A stretch of DNA of 57,003 nt from an uncultured Bariatricus sp. (GTDB lineage Bacteria; Bacillota; Clostridia; Lachnospirales; Lachnospiraceae). The stretch spans positions 1-57,003 of the forward strand of contig CAKRFP010000015.1 in the NCBI GenBank assembly GCA_934320645.1, in the 5' to 3' direction. Below the pieces are notes generated by a model that ran no database searches, was not told where the DNA came from, and worked only from the letters and a program-made list of their open reading frames with translations. A program made the translations under genes and the position numbers. Shown one piece after another: positions 49,854-57,003 of the stretch. The stretch's first letter is position 1. Each line of letters opens with the position of its first letter.

Positions 49854-50249
49854 TTAGCTTTTTTTGATAAAAGTAGTCTGGCATTTTGGACAGCGGATCT
49901 CAATTTTACCTTTTCCCTTTGGAACACGGATCTTCTGTTTGCAGTTTGGACACTTGTAAATGTGGTGTGTCTTGCGCTGCGCTGCCATATACTTTTGTTT
50001 TGCAAAAAATCCACGGATCTTTGAAGTGTGCTGGAGAAATTTCTGGTTTTCCAGTGCACGCTTGTAGGTCTGACGTGAAAACATGCGATAGTAAGAGTAT
50101 ATCACGAATGCCCACCCAATTACATAAAAAATATGAAAATGGAAGATGCTTGTGATCAGCATCAGAATTACGCCGCTCCATAAGAGAAATTTGCCGAAGG
50201 TATCTACTCCGTACCTTCCATACATAAAACGCATCAGTTTTTCTTTCAT
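49854..50249 (-). CDS. Membrane protein with C-terminal zinc ribbon
   Basis: About 131 residues. Two hydrophobic helices (LLWSGVILMLITSIFHFHIFYVIGWAFVIYSYY) precede a basic stretch and a zinc ribbon with CPNCKQKI and CPKCQTTF at the C-terminus. Function unknown. The ATG at 50249 is used; the ribosome site is weak (GGGTGA), and a longer frame to 50324 has a less plausible N-terminus. Just upstream of, and likely co-transcribed with, the J-domain gene (21-nt gap). Confidence 0.75.
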   Translation of the reverse strand: MKEKLMRFMYGRYGVDTFGKFLLWSGVILMLITSIFHFHIFYVIGWAFVIYSYYRMFSRQTYKRALENQKFLQHTSKIRGFFAKQKYMAAQRKTHHIYKCPNCKQKIRVPKGKGKIEIRCPKCQTTFIKKS

Positions 50250-50433
50250 AATGTTCACCCAATCTTTTTTATTTATAGAATATGATACTATACGATGGTT
50301 TACATTGTACGCCTGCACACACAAAAATCAATAAACTCTCTATTAAAAAACTCTAAAAAGTATGTTATACTGCTGATATCGTTATGAATATAGACGAAAA
50401 AGATTTTATGATATAAAAAGTCAGGAGGAGATT

Positions 50434-51261
50434 ATGAGCAGGAAAAAATATGGTCAGGAAGAAAAACACTATCATCGCGGCCGACGGAAAAAAAAGGTCG
50501 GAATCATCAGTACGATCATTTTGATCGTTGCAGTATGTGTGTTTATATTTTCAGGATTTCAATTATATAAGATTTTCAATGGATATCATAAGGGAGAAAG
50601 CGAATACAATGATCTGGTAAAGCTTGCGATCACACAGGAAAAGAAGGGTGATGACAGTTCAGATACTGGAGAGGACAGCAAATTTACGGTTGATTTTGAT
50701 GCATTAAAGCAGATTAATCCGGATGTGGTAGGATGGATTCGGTTTGATGAACCGGCGGTGATCAATTATCCGGTTGTTCAGGGAAGTGATAATTCGGAAT
50801 ACCTGAGTAAGACGTTTAAAGGATATGAGAATACGGTAGGGACGATTTTTGTAAATGCTTTTAATCATGCAGATTTTAATGACAGAAATACAATTATTTA
50901 TGGACATTATATGTATAATGGGACAATGTTTAATGAGCTGGAGCAGTATCACGAAAAAAGTTTCTGGGAGAAATATCCTTACTTCTATATTTATACACCG
51001 GACGGTAATGTGAGTACATACCATATTTATTCAGTCGGAGTTGTAAAAGATACTTCAGAGGGATATACTTATCAGTTCGCAGATGATACAGCATTTGCAT
51101 CATTCCTTGAGGCAACGAAATCTTCAGCTTTATATGATACAGGTGTGGAAGTGGGAAATGATTCCCAGATCGTAACACTTTCAACTTGTACCAGACAGGG
51201 GAATGATGACCGAACAATCGTACATGGGGTAAGAATAAGCATACAGCCGGCAGGACAATAA
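50434..51261 (+). CDS. srtB: Class B sortase
   Basis: A 275-residue membrane-anchored transpeptidase. One N-terminal helix (about 21-45), then the sortase barrel with catalytic H158 (IIYGHYM), C252 (TLSTC) and R260 (DDRTIVHG). Class B sortases attach heme-uptake proteins, pili or single adhesins to peptidoglycan. No LPXTG/NPQTN-type substrate gene was seen nearby, so its targets lie elsewhere. AGGAGGAG precedes the ATG. Confidence 0.94.
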   Translation: MSRKKYGQEEKHYHRGRRKKKVGIISTIILIVAVCVFIFSGFQLYKIFNGYHKGESEYNDLVKLAITQEKKGDDSSDTGEDSKFTVDFDALKQINPDVVGWIRFDEPAVINYPVVQGSDNSEYLSKTFKGYENTVGTIFVNAFNHADFNDRNTIIYGHYMYNGTMFNELEQYHEKSFWEKYPYFYIYTPDGNVSTYHIYSVGVVKDTSEGYTYQFADDTAFASFLEATKSSALYDTGVEVGNDSQIVTLSTCTRQGNDDRTIVHGVRISIQPAGQ

Positions 51262-51276
51262 AAGGGGAATAATGAG

Positions 51277-51471
51277 ATGGCAGTAGAAGGAAAATTTGAA
51301 GTCGGAGATGTGATCCGTATGAAAAAACCGCATCCGTGCGGAAGTTCAGAGTGGGAAATACTGAGAGTGGGAGCAGATTTCCGTCTGAAATGTCAGGGCT
51401 GTGGTCATCAGGTGATGGTGCCGCGCAGACTGGTTGAAAAAAACACAAAAGAAATAAGAAAAAAGGCTTGA
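51277..51471 (+). CDS. DUF951 family protein
   Basis: A 64-residue protein: FEVGDVIRMKKPHPCGSSEWEILRVGADFRLKCQGCGHQVMVPRRLVEK. It matches DUF951, a short beta-barrel with a CGS..CQGC cluster that could bind zinc or nucleic acid. Members are commonly found next to rpsF-ssb-rpsR in Firmicutes, as here. Function unknown. GGGGAATAATGAG precedes the ATG; it is 15 nt after the sortase gene. Confidence 0.9.
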   Translation: MAVEGKFEVGDVIRMKKPHPCGSSEWEILRVGADFRLKCQGCGHQVMVPRRLVEKNTKEIRKKA

Positions 51472-51526
51472 AATAAAGCTTAAATTATGATAACATATCA
51501 ACTTGTGATATATTATTTATCCTTGT

Positions 51527-51543
51527 TCCCGGCGAATCCGGGA
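51527..51543 (+). promoter_or_regulatory. Stem-loop in the rpsF leader
   Basis: TCCCGG (51527-51532) pairs with CCGGGA (51538-51543) around CGAAT, about 30 nt before the rpsF start. rpsF leaders often carry a stem recognised by the S6:S18 complex for autogenous control, and this one sits in the right place, but I cannot confirm that it matches the known motif. Confidence 0.4.
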
Positions 51544-51571
51544 GCCAAAAGACCATAAGGAGGTGCAGGAC

Positions 51572-51859
51572 ATGAGCAAATATGAATTAGCAGTTGTTGT
51601 CAGCGCAAAACTCGAAGACGACGCCAGAGCAGAAGTAATCGAAAAGGTGAAAGCACTTGTTACACGTTTCGGTGGTAATATTACTGACGTTGACGAATGG
51701 GGAAAGAAGAGATTAGCTTACGAAATCCAGAAGATGAAAGAAGCTTACTACTACTTCATTCACTTTGAATCTGAAACAACAACACCAGGCGAAATCGAAG
51801 AAAGAATTCGTATCATGGATGGTGTAATCAGATATTTATGCGTGAAACAGGAAGCTTAG
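51572..51859 (+). CDS. rpsF: 30S ribosomal protein S6
   Basis: A 95-residue protein: MSKYELAVVVSAKLEDD at the start, KKRLAYEIQKMKEAYYYFIHFES in the middle and RIMDGVIRYLCVKQEA at the end. S6 binds the central domain of 16S rRNA with S18. AAGGAGG is upstream of the ATG at 51572; an in-frame GTG three codons earlier overlaps the ribosome site. First gene of the rpsF-ssb-rpsR operon. Confidence 0.97.
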   Translation: MSKYELAVVVSAKLEDDARAEVIEKVKALVTRFGGNITDVDEWGKKRLAYEIQKMKEAYYYFIHFESETTTPGEIEERIRIMDGVIRYLCVKQEA

Positions 51860-51872
51860 AAAGAGGCAACGT

Positions 51873-52313
51873 ATGAATAAAGTAGTTTTAATGGGACGTC
51901 TGACAAGAGATCCTGAAGTGAGATATTCACAAGGTGAGAACGCTCTCGCTATTGCAAGATATACATTAGCTGTAGACCGCAGGTTCAAGCGTGATGGAGA
52001 ACAGACCGCAGATTTTATTAACTGTGTTGTGTTCGGAAAGAGTGCTGAATTTACAGAACGTTATTTCCGTCAGGGAATGCGCGTAGTGGTTTGCGGAAGA
52101 ATCCAGACCGGAAGCTATACCAACAGGGATGGTGTAAAGGTTTATACAACAGAAGTTGTTGTTGAAGAACAGGAATTCGCAGAAAGTAAGAATGCTAGCA
52201 GTGCTAATACACAGTCTTATCAGGCAGCCCCGGCACCGGCGCCAAGCGCTGATGCAGGTGACGGTTTCATGAATATTCCGGACGGAATTGATGAGGAGTT
52301 ACCGTTTAATTAA
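51873..52313 (+). CDS. ssb: Single-stranded DNA-binding protein
   Basis: A 146-residue protein: OB fold at 1-105 (MNKVVLMGRLTRDPEVRYSQ, TADFINCVVFGKSAEF, VVCGRIQTGSYTNRDG), a low-complexity Ala/Pro linker, and the acidic tip IDEELPFN used to recruit partner proteins. It coats single-stranded DNA in replication and repair. It sits 13 nt after rpsF and 21 nt before rpsR, the standard order. Confidence 0.97.
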   Translation: MNKVVLMGRLTRDPEVRYSQGENALAIARYTLAVDRRFKRDGEQTADFINCVVFGKSAEFTERYFRQGMRVVVCGRIQTGSYTNRDGVKVYTTEVVVEEQEFAESKNASSANTQSYQAAPAPAPSADAGDGFMNIPDGIDEELPFN

Positions 52314-52334
52314 GGTTGAAAGGAGATGTGTACA

Positions 52335-52598
52335 ATGGCATTCGAAAAAGGAAACAGACCGGATTCTCCAATGAAGAGAAGAGGCGGACGCAGAAGAAAA
52401 AAAGTTTGTGTATTCTGTGGTAAAGAAAACAACGAAATCGATTACAAAGATACAGCAAAATTAAAGAAATATGTTTCTGAGAGAGGAAAAATCCTTCCGA
52501 GAAGAATCACAGGAAACTGTGCAAAACATCAGAGAGCTCTTACAGTGGCAATCAAGAGAGCAAGACATATCGCTTTAATGCCATACGTTCAGGATTAA
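52335..52598 (+). CDS. rpsR: 30S ribosomal protein S18
   Basis: An 87-residue basic protein with KKVCVFCGKENNEIDYKD, LKKYVSERGKILPRRITGNCAKHQR and IKRARHIALMPYV. Cysteines in CVFC and NC are retained, as in zinc-type S18. AAAGGAG lies 9 nt before the ATG at 52335; an ATG at 52326 is too close to it. Ends the ribosomal operon, followed by a terminator. Confidence 0.97.
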   Translation: MAFEKGNRPDSPMKRRGGRRRKKVCVFCGKENNEIDYKDTAKLKKYVSERGKILPRRITGNCAKHQRALTVAIKRARHIALMPYVQD

Positions 52599-52610
52599 TC
52601 GGATATAATC

Positions 52611-52648
52611 AGAACAGGATTTCCATTTTGGGAGTCCTGTTCTTTTTT
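52611..52648 (+). terminator. Rho-independent terminator of the rpsF-ssb-rpsR operon
   Basis: AGAACAGGA (52611-52619) pairs with TCCTGTTCT (52635-52643), followed by TTTTTT. A 15-nt loop. Confidence 0.88.
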
Positions 52649-52747
52649 TATGCCATTCTTTCTGTCTGACAATTGAAAAAGTGATCGTTTGGGGGTAGAA
52701 TAAGAAAGACAAAGTTTGAAATTAAAAAAGAATTGGAGAATCAGATT

Positions 52748-53671
52748 ATGAAAAAACCAGTTTTAGTAATTATGGCAGCAGGAATGGGAAGCCGTTACGG
52801 TGGACTTAAACAGATCGATCCGGTTGATGAGCAGGGGCACATCATCATGGATTTTTCTCTGTTTGATGCGAAAAGAGCCGGATTCGAGAAGGTTATTTTT
52901 ATCATAAAGCGAGAAAATGAAGACAGTTTCAAGGAAGCGGTCGGAAATCGTATGGCAAAATACATGGAAGTATCTTATGTATTCCAGGACATTACCAATA
53001 TTCCGGAAGGATTTGAGGTTCCGGAAGGCCGGGTGAAACCGTGGGGAACCGGTCATGCAGTGCTCAGCTGTATTGACGAGATCGATGGACCGTTTGCCGT
53101 AATCAATGCAGATGATTATTATGGAAGACATGCATTTGAAGCGATTTACAATTATCTGTCTGAGCATGAGGATGATGACAAGTATCGTTATGCGATGGTC
53201 GGGTATCTTCTGAAGAACACGGTTACAGACAATGGTCATGTGGCAAGAGGAATCTGCACGACCAACGAAGAAGGTGAACTGGTAAATATTACCGAGAGAA
53301 CCCGCATTGAGAAGCGGGATGGCGGAATTGCGTTTACTGAAAATGATGGAGAAACCTGGGAAAATTTACCGGAGGATACTCTGGTTTCCATGAATATGTG
53401 GGGATTTACCAGAAGTATCCTGGATGAACTGAAGGAAGAATTCCCGGAATTCTTAAAGAAGGGAATTGCTGAAAATCCAATGAAATGCGAGTATTTCCTG
53501 CCGGCAGTGGTAAGTAATCTTCTGGAGGCAGACCGCGCAACCGCAGCGGTTCTCCCATCTACAGACAAATGGTATGGTGTCACCTATAAAGAAGACAAAC
53601 CGGTTGTCGTAGAAGCAATCCGTAACCTGAAAAAAGAAGGTCTTTATCCGAAAAGACTCTGGGAAGAATAG
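52748..53671 (+). CDS. Sugar nucleotidyltransferase-like protein
   Basis: A 307-residue protein with the nucleotidyltransferase start VLVIMAAGMGSRYGGLKQIDPV (GxGxR signature plus lysine) and AVINADDYYGRHAFEAI with the metal-binding aspartates. WGTGHAVLSC is a substrate-loop motif. It belongs to the NTP-transferase group, but which NDP-sugar it makes is not clear; proximity to galE suggests envelope or capsule sugars. GGAG lies before the ATG at 52748; a TTG five codons upstream is weaker. Confidence 0.85.
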   Translation: MKKPVLVIMAAGMGSRYGGLKQIDPVDEQGHIIMDFSLFDAKRAGFEKVIFIIKRENEDSFKEAVGNRMAKYMEVSYVFQDITNIPEGFEVPEGRVKPWGTGHAVLSCIDEIDGPFAVINADDYYGRHAFEAIYNYLSEHEDDDKYRYAMVGYLLKNTVTDNGHVARGICTTNEEGELVNITERTRIEKRDGGIAFTENDGETWENLPEDTLVSMNMWGFTRSILDELKEEFPEFLKKGIAENPMKCEYFLPAVVSNLLEADRATAAVLPSTDKWYGVTYKEDKPVVVEAIRNLKKEGLYPKRLWEE

Positions 53672-53683
53672 GAAATACTAAAA

Positions 53684-53734
53684 TTTAGTAAATAGTTCAA
53701 CTGATTTACTAAAAAATATAAAAAATTTAGTAAA
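53684..53734. repeat. Three TTTA(G/C)TAAA boxes at exact 21-bp intervals
   Basis: TTTAGTAAA 53684-53692, TTTACTAAA 53705-53713, TTTAGTAAA 53726-53734. Each is a 9-nt palindrome around its middle base, with centres at 53688, 53709 and 53730, so all lie on one face of the helix. The last ends 5 nt before the putative -35 of the galE promoter. They are candidate operators for a cooperative regulator. Confidence 0.55.
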
Positions 53735-53739
53735 AACAC

Positions 53740-53768
53740 TTCCATACAGGCAGGATGTGTGCTATAGT
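53740..53768 (+). promoter_or_regulatory. Putative galE promoter
   Basis: TTCCAT (53740-53745), 17-nt spacer, TATAGT (53763-53768). The -10 is good and the -35 weak, as expected if an activator bound to the upstream boxes helps it. Confidence 0.4.
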
Positions 53769-53812
53769 GTGTAAAGGAAAATAAATGATTCTAATTTCAG
53801 GAGGAAAAGATC

Positions 53813-54829
53813 ATGGCAATTTTAGTAACAGGTGGAGCCGGATTTATCGGCAGTCACACATGTGTAGAGATGCTGAATGCAGGATATGAAGTTATTGTAG
53901 TGGACAACCTTTGCAATGCTTCTGAAGAAGCGATCAGACGTGTAGAGAAGATCACCGGCAAGAACGTTACATTTTATAAAGCAGACATCAGAGATAAAGA
54001 AGCGCTGGATCAGATTTTTGACAAGGAAAGTGTAGAATGTGTTATTCATTTTGCAGGACTGAAGGCAGTTGGAGAATCTGTTGTAAAGCCGCTTGAATAT
54101 TATCAGAACAATATCGCAGGGACCCTTAATCTCTGTGATGTTATGCGCAATCACAATGTAAAAAATATTATTTTCAGTTCTTCAGCAACTGTATACGGGG
54201 ATCCGGCATTTATCCCGATCACAGAAGAATGCCCGAAGGGAACATGCACCAATCCTTATGGATGGACAAAATGGATGCTGGAACAGATCCTGACAGACCT
54301 TCATACAGCAGATCCGGAATGGAACGTTGTTCTTCTTCGTTACTTTAACCCAATCGGAGCTCATGAGAGCGGACTGATGGGAGAAGATCCGAAGGGTATC
54401 CCGAACAACCTGCTTCCATATATTGCGCAGGTTGCAATCGGCAAACTGGAATGCCTGGGCGTATTCGGTGATGACTATGATACACCGGACGGAACAGGTG
54501 TGAGAGATTATATCCATGTTGTTGATCTTGCAGTCGGACATGTAAAAGCACTCAAGAAGATCCAGGAGAAGTCAGGCGTAAGCATTTACAACCTGGGAAC
54601 AGGTGTTGGATATTCTGTACTGGATGTGCTGCATGCATTTGAAAAAGCATGTGGAAAAGAGATCCCTTACCAGATCAAACCAAGAAGAGCCGGAGATATC
54701 GCAACATGCTACTGTAATGCAGAAAAAGCAAAGAATGAGCTTGGATGGGTTGCAGAACGCGGAATCGACAAGATGTGCGAGGATTCATGGAGATGGCAGA
54801 CAATGAATCCAAACGGATACGAAGCTTAA
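53813..54829 (+). CDS. galE: UDP-glucose 4-epimerase
   Basis: A 338-residue extended SDR enzyme that interconverts UDP-glucose and UDP-galactose with bound NAD. The NAD loop is TGGAGFIGSH at residues 6-15; the catalytic pair is Y149 and K153 (NPYGWTK); FSSSATVYG and LRYFNPIGAHESG are typical. AGGAGG lies before the ATG. Transcribed from a promoter with three upstream palindromic boxes and closed by a strong terminator. Confidence 0.96.
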   Translation: MAILVTGGAGFIGSHTCVEMLNAGYEVIVVDNLCNASEEAIRRVEKITGKNVTFYKADIRDKEALDQIFDKESVECVIHFAGLKAVGESVVKPLEYYQNNIAGTLNLCDVMRNHNVKNIIFSSSATVYGDPAFIPITEECPKGTCTNPYGWTKWMLEQILTDLHTADPEWNVVLLRYFNPIGAHESGLMGEDPKGIPNNLLPYIAQVAIGKLECLGVFGDDYDTPDGTGVRDYIHVVDLAVGHVKALKKIQEKSGVSIYNLGTGVGYSVLDVLHAFEKACGKEIPYQIKPRRAGDIATCYCNAEKAKNELGWVAERGIDKMCEDSWRWQTMNPNGYEA

Positions 54830-54840
54830 TAAAAGAAAGA

Positions 54841-54880
54841 AAAATGTACCAGGGCAGAGGAAGGTCCTGGTACATTTTTT
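54841..54880 (+). terminator. Rho-independent terminator after galE
   Basis: AAAATGTACCAGG (54841-54853) pairs perfectly with 54866-54878, followed by more T. A 12-nt loop. Confidence 0.9.
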
Positions 54881-54946
54881 GTTCTTTCCTAATATCCGGA
54901 AAGGTGCTATAATATGGATATCTATAGGTTTTAAGAGGGCTGAAAG

Positions 54947-56995
54947 ATGAAAAAGGATATAAAGTTAAAGGGACAGTTGAGACTGTATATGCAGTGGCCG
55001 GGAATCATGATTCTTTTCCTGGTCCTGATGAATATCTGGATTTTCCGGATGGACCATAAAGCAGGACTGGTGATGGGGGCTTTTGTGCTGGTCTATGCAG
55101 TGGTCATTGGTATTATGTATTTCTATAACAAGTCTCTGATTCTGGCAGACATGGTAGAGTTTGCCGCGCAGTACGGAATTGTCCAGAATACGCTTTTGAA
55201 AGAGCTGTCGATTCCGTATGCAATTTTACTGGATGACGGGAAGATCATCTGGACCAATACACAGTTTCAGGAGGTTATCGGAACGGCGATCCGGAGAGAT
55301 ACTTATCTGAGCAAATTCATTCCGGAACTGAACCGGGGGGTATTCCCAAAGGAAGACAATGAATCCGTGAGTCTGGAATTCAGTTACAGGGAAAGAGATT
55401 ATCAGGCTGAGATCCAGTGTGTATCAGTCGAAGGATTCAGCGAGACAGAGCAGCTTCTGGAGATCCCGGAGGAGAAGGAATATTTTATTGCAGTACATCT
55501 TCAGGATGTGACAGAGTTGAACCGGTATGTTCGCGCGAACGAAGAGCAGCGGCTGGTAGCAGGACTGATCTATATCGACAACTATGAAGAAGTCATGGAA
55601 AGTGTCGAGGAAGTAAGACAGTCTCTTCTGGTGGCTCTGATCGACCGTAAGATCAACCAGTATATTGCGGAGTTTTCCGGTATTGTGAAGAAGCTCGAGA
55701 AAGACAAATATTTTGTTGTGATCAAAAAAGAGAGCTTCAGTAAAATGGAAAAAGACCGTTTTTCGTTGCTTGACGAAGTAAAAGGAGTCAGCATCGGTAA
55801 TCAGATTCCGGTCACACTCAGTATTGGACTTGGACTCAGCACCGACACCTATGCAGCGGGTTATAACTATGCCCGTGTGGCAATTGACCTTGCACTCGCA
55901 AGAGGCGGAGATCAGGTAGTTGTGAAGAATGCGAAAGGTATCAGCTATTATGGTGGAAAGCGCGAACAGACTTCCAAGAATACTCGTGTAAAAGCAAGGG
56001 TAAAAGCAGAAGCACTCCGGGAATTTATCATTGGAAAAGAGCGCGTGATCGTTATGGGACACAAGATGGCGGATGTAGATTCCTTTGGTGCAGCGATCGG
56101 TATTTACCGGGCAGCAAGTGCGATGGAAAAGAAGGTCAACATTGTCCTGAACGATATTTCAGTGACGCTCAGACCGCTATATGAAGCATTTTCAAATGAT
56201 CCGAAGTATCCGGATGATCTGTTTGTGACTTCCCATGAGGCAGAAGAACTGGCAGATGATAATACTATGGTCGTCGTTGTGGATACCAACAAGCCAAAGA
56301 TGACAGAATGTGAACGTCTGCTCCGTCTGACGAAGACGATTGCCGTTCTGGACCATCACAGACAGAGCGATGAGGTGATCGAGAATGCCGTTCTGTCCTA
56401 CATTGAGCCATATGCATCTTCTGCATGTGAGATGGTAGCAGAAGTTCTCCAGTATATCGGAGATGATCTGCGTCTGAATTCCATGGAAGCAAACAGTATG
56501 TATGCAGGGATTCTGGTAGATACCAACAATTTCATGTCCAGAACGGGAGTCCGGACGTTTGAAGCAGCGGCTTATCTGAGAAGATGTGGCGCGGATGTTA
56601 CTTATGTAAGAAAGCTTCTGCGTGATGATATGGCATCCTACCGTGCAAAAGCGGCGGTAATCAGCAGTGCTGAAGTATATCGGGATGTATTTGCGATCGC
56701 GAGAGGCGAGCATCTTGGAATCGAGAGCCCAACCATCATTGGAGCCCAGGCATCCAATGAGCTTCTCAATATTGAAGAGATCAAGGCTTCTTTCGTACTG
56801 ACGGAATACAATGGTAAGATTTATGTCAGTGCCCGTTCGATTGATGAGATCAATGTACAGATCATCATGGAGCGGATCGGCGGAGGCGGTCATATCAATA
56901 CTGCCGGTGCGCAGTTCCCATATTCTGATATGGAAAGAGCGATTGAAACTCTGAAAAAGACAATCGATATTATGATAGAAGAAGGAGATATTTAA
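54947..56995 (+). CDS. gdpP: GdpP-like cyclic-di-AMP phosphodiesterase (DHH family)
   Basis: A 682-residue membrane protein. Two N-terminal helices (about 13-34 and 39-58), a PAS-like domain to about 180, a degenerate GGDEF domain near 200-335 (YIDNYEEVMESVEEVRQSL; no GGDEF active site), then the DHH/DHHA1 phosphodiesterase: MGHKMADVDSFGAA near 370, VLDHHRQSDE near 470, GGGGHINTAGAQF near 645. It cleaves the second messenger c-di-AMP and so affects wall and osmotic balance. GGGCTGAAAG precedes the ATG. The next gene starts 1 nt after the stop. Confidence 0.94.
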   Translation: MKKDIKLKGQLRLYMQWPGIMILFLVLMNIWIFRMDHKAGLVMGAFVLVYAVVIGIMYFYNKSLILADMVEFAAQYGIVQNTLLKELSIPYAILLDDGKIIWTNTQFQEVIGTAIRRDTYLSKFIPELNRGVFPKEDNESVSLEFSYRERDYQAEIQCVSVEGFSETEQLLEIPEEKEYFIAVHLQDVTELNRYVRANEEQRLVAGLIYIDNYEEVMESVEEVRQSLLVALIDRKINQYIAEFSGIVKKLEKDKYFVVIKKESFSKMEKDRFSLLDEVKGVSIGNQIPVTLSIGLGLSTDTYAAGYNYARVAIDLALARGGDQVVVKNAKGISYYGGKREQTSKNTRVKARVKAEALREFIIGKERVIVMGHKMADVDSFGAAIGIYRAASAMEKKVNIVLNDISVTLRPLYEAFSNDPKYPDDLFVTSHEAEELADDNTMVVVVDTNKPKMTECERLLRLTKTIAVLDHHRQSDEVIENAVLSYIEPYASSACEMVAEVLQYIGDDLRLNSMEANSMYAGILVDTNNFMSRTGVRTFEAAAYLRRCGADVTYVRKLLRDDMASYRAKAAVISSAEVYRDVFAIARGEHLGIESPTIIGAQASNELLNIEEIKASFVLTEYNGKIYVSARSIDEINVQIIMERIGGGGHINTAGAQFPYSDMERAIETLKKTIDIMIEEGDI

Positions 56996-56996
56996 G

Positions 56997-57003
56997 ATGA
57001 AAG
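56997..57003 (+). CDS. rplI: Start of the next gene, probably 50S ribosomal protein L9 (cut by window edge)
   Basis: ATGAAAG at the end of the window, preceded by GAAGGAGATA inside the end of gdpP. Only two codons and one base are visible. gdpP-rplI-dnaB is the usual Firmicutes order, and L9 starts MK, so rplI is the best guess; it rests on order alone. Confidence 0.4.

Overview
The window looks like the chromosome of a spore-forming, saccharolytic gut Clostridia, most likely Lachnospiraceae. This rests on gene content and style: spoVG, spoIIR and a SipL-like SPOCS/LysM protein for sporulation, a glgD end next to spoVG, class B sortase, GdpP next to a probable rplI start, low-to-moderate GC, and strong GGAGG ribosome sites. 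The assignment is inferred from gene families, not from any search.

Layout. 1-5.3 kb: end of glgD, spoVG, then a minus-strand operon plsC-pncB-murF-HAD phosphatase with a TTGTAT-N17-TATAAT promoter. 5.4-12.5 kb: plus-strand genes for a PrcB-like lipoprotein, a SipL-like spore protein, ispE, a GntR/FCD regulator, spoIIR, a cation diffusion facilitator, acyl-ACP thioesterase and cvfB. 12.6-13.7 kb: a small conserved protein and a divergent TetR regulator. 13.8-20.6 kb: a peptide-breakdown locus (giant M14 peptidase, DUF969 and DUF979 membrane proteins, M29-like peptidase, pyroglutamyl peptidase). 20.7-27.9 kb: an arabinoside-utilisation island (ABC solute-binding lipoprotein, two permeases, GH51, LacI regulator, GH43) followed by a nuclease/transposase remnant. 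The island is bracketed by two copies of an 81-nt structured element. 28.7-39.4 kb: a large palindrome, dnaE, pfkA, a DUF1934 protein, a membrane protein, a trigger-factor-like lipoprotein, two HAD phosphatases, a class I amidotransferase and an RlmI-type rRNA methyltransferase. 39.4-45.9 kb: an integrated mobilizable element of about 6.5 kb in the 3' end of the methyltransferase gene (lipoprotein, XRE regulator, two unknowns, FtsK-like coupling ATPase, Rep_trans/MobT relaxase, excisionase, tyrosine integrase). 46.0-57.0 kb: gamma carbonic anhydrase, Na/Pi symporter with PhoU tail, flavodoxin, J-domain and zinc-ribbon proteins, sortase B, DUF951, rpsF-ssb-rpsR, a sugar nucleotidyltransferase, galE, gdpP and the first codons of a probable rplI.

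How the parts work together. The peptide locus could trim peptides and remove N-terminal pyroglutamate in the cytosol, with the DUF969/DUF979 pair as candidate transporter. The arabinoside island imports arabino-oligosaccharides intact and cleaves them in the cytosol with two signal-less hydrolases; it encodes no ATPase, so a shared MsmX-type ATPase elsewhere is expected. The mobile element has excision, relaxase and coupling functions but no mating-pore genes, so it would need a helper conjugative element. Its attachment site preserves the methyltransferase reading frame.

Most notable signals: the duplicated 81-nt element with compensatory base changes in two stems; the branched hairpin and second hairpin upstream of the mobile element's transfer genes; the diverged copy of the target gene's C-terminal codons at the far end of the element; three TTTA(G/C)TAAA boxes spaced exactly 21 bp before galE; and leader structures at spoVG, spoIIR and the M14 gene. 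No tRNA, rRNA or CRISPR array was seen.
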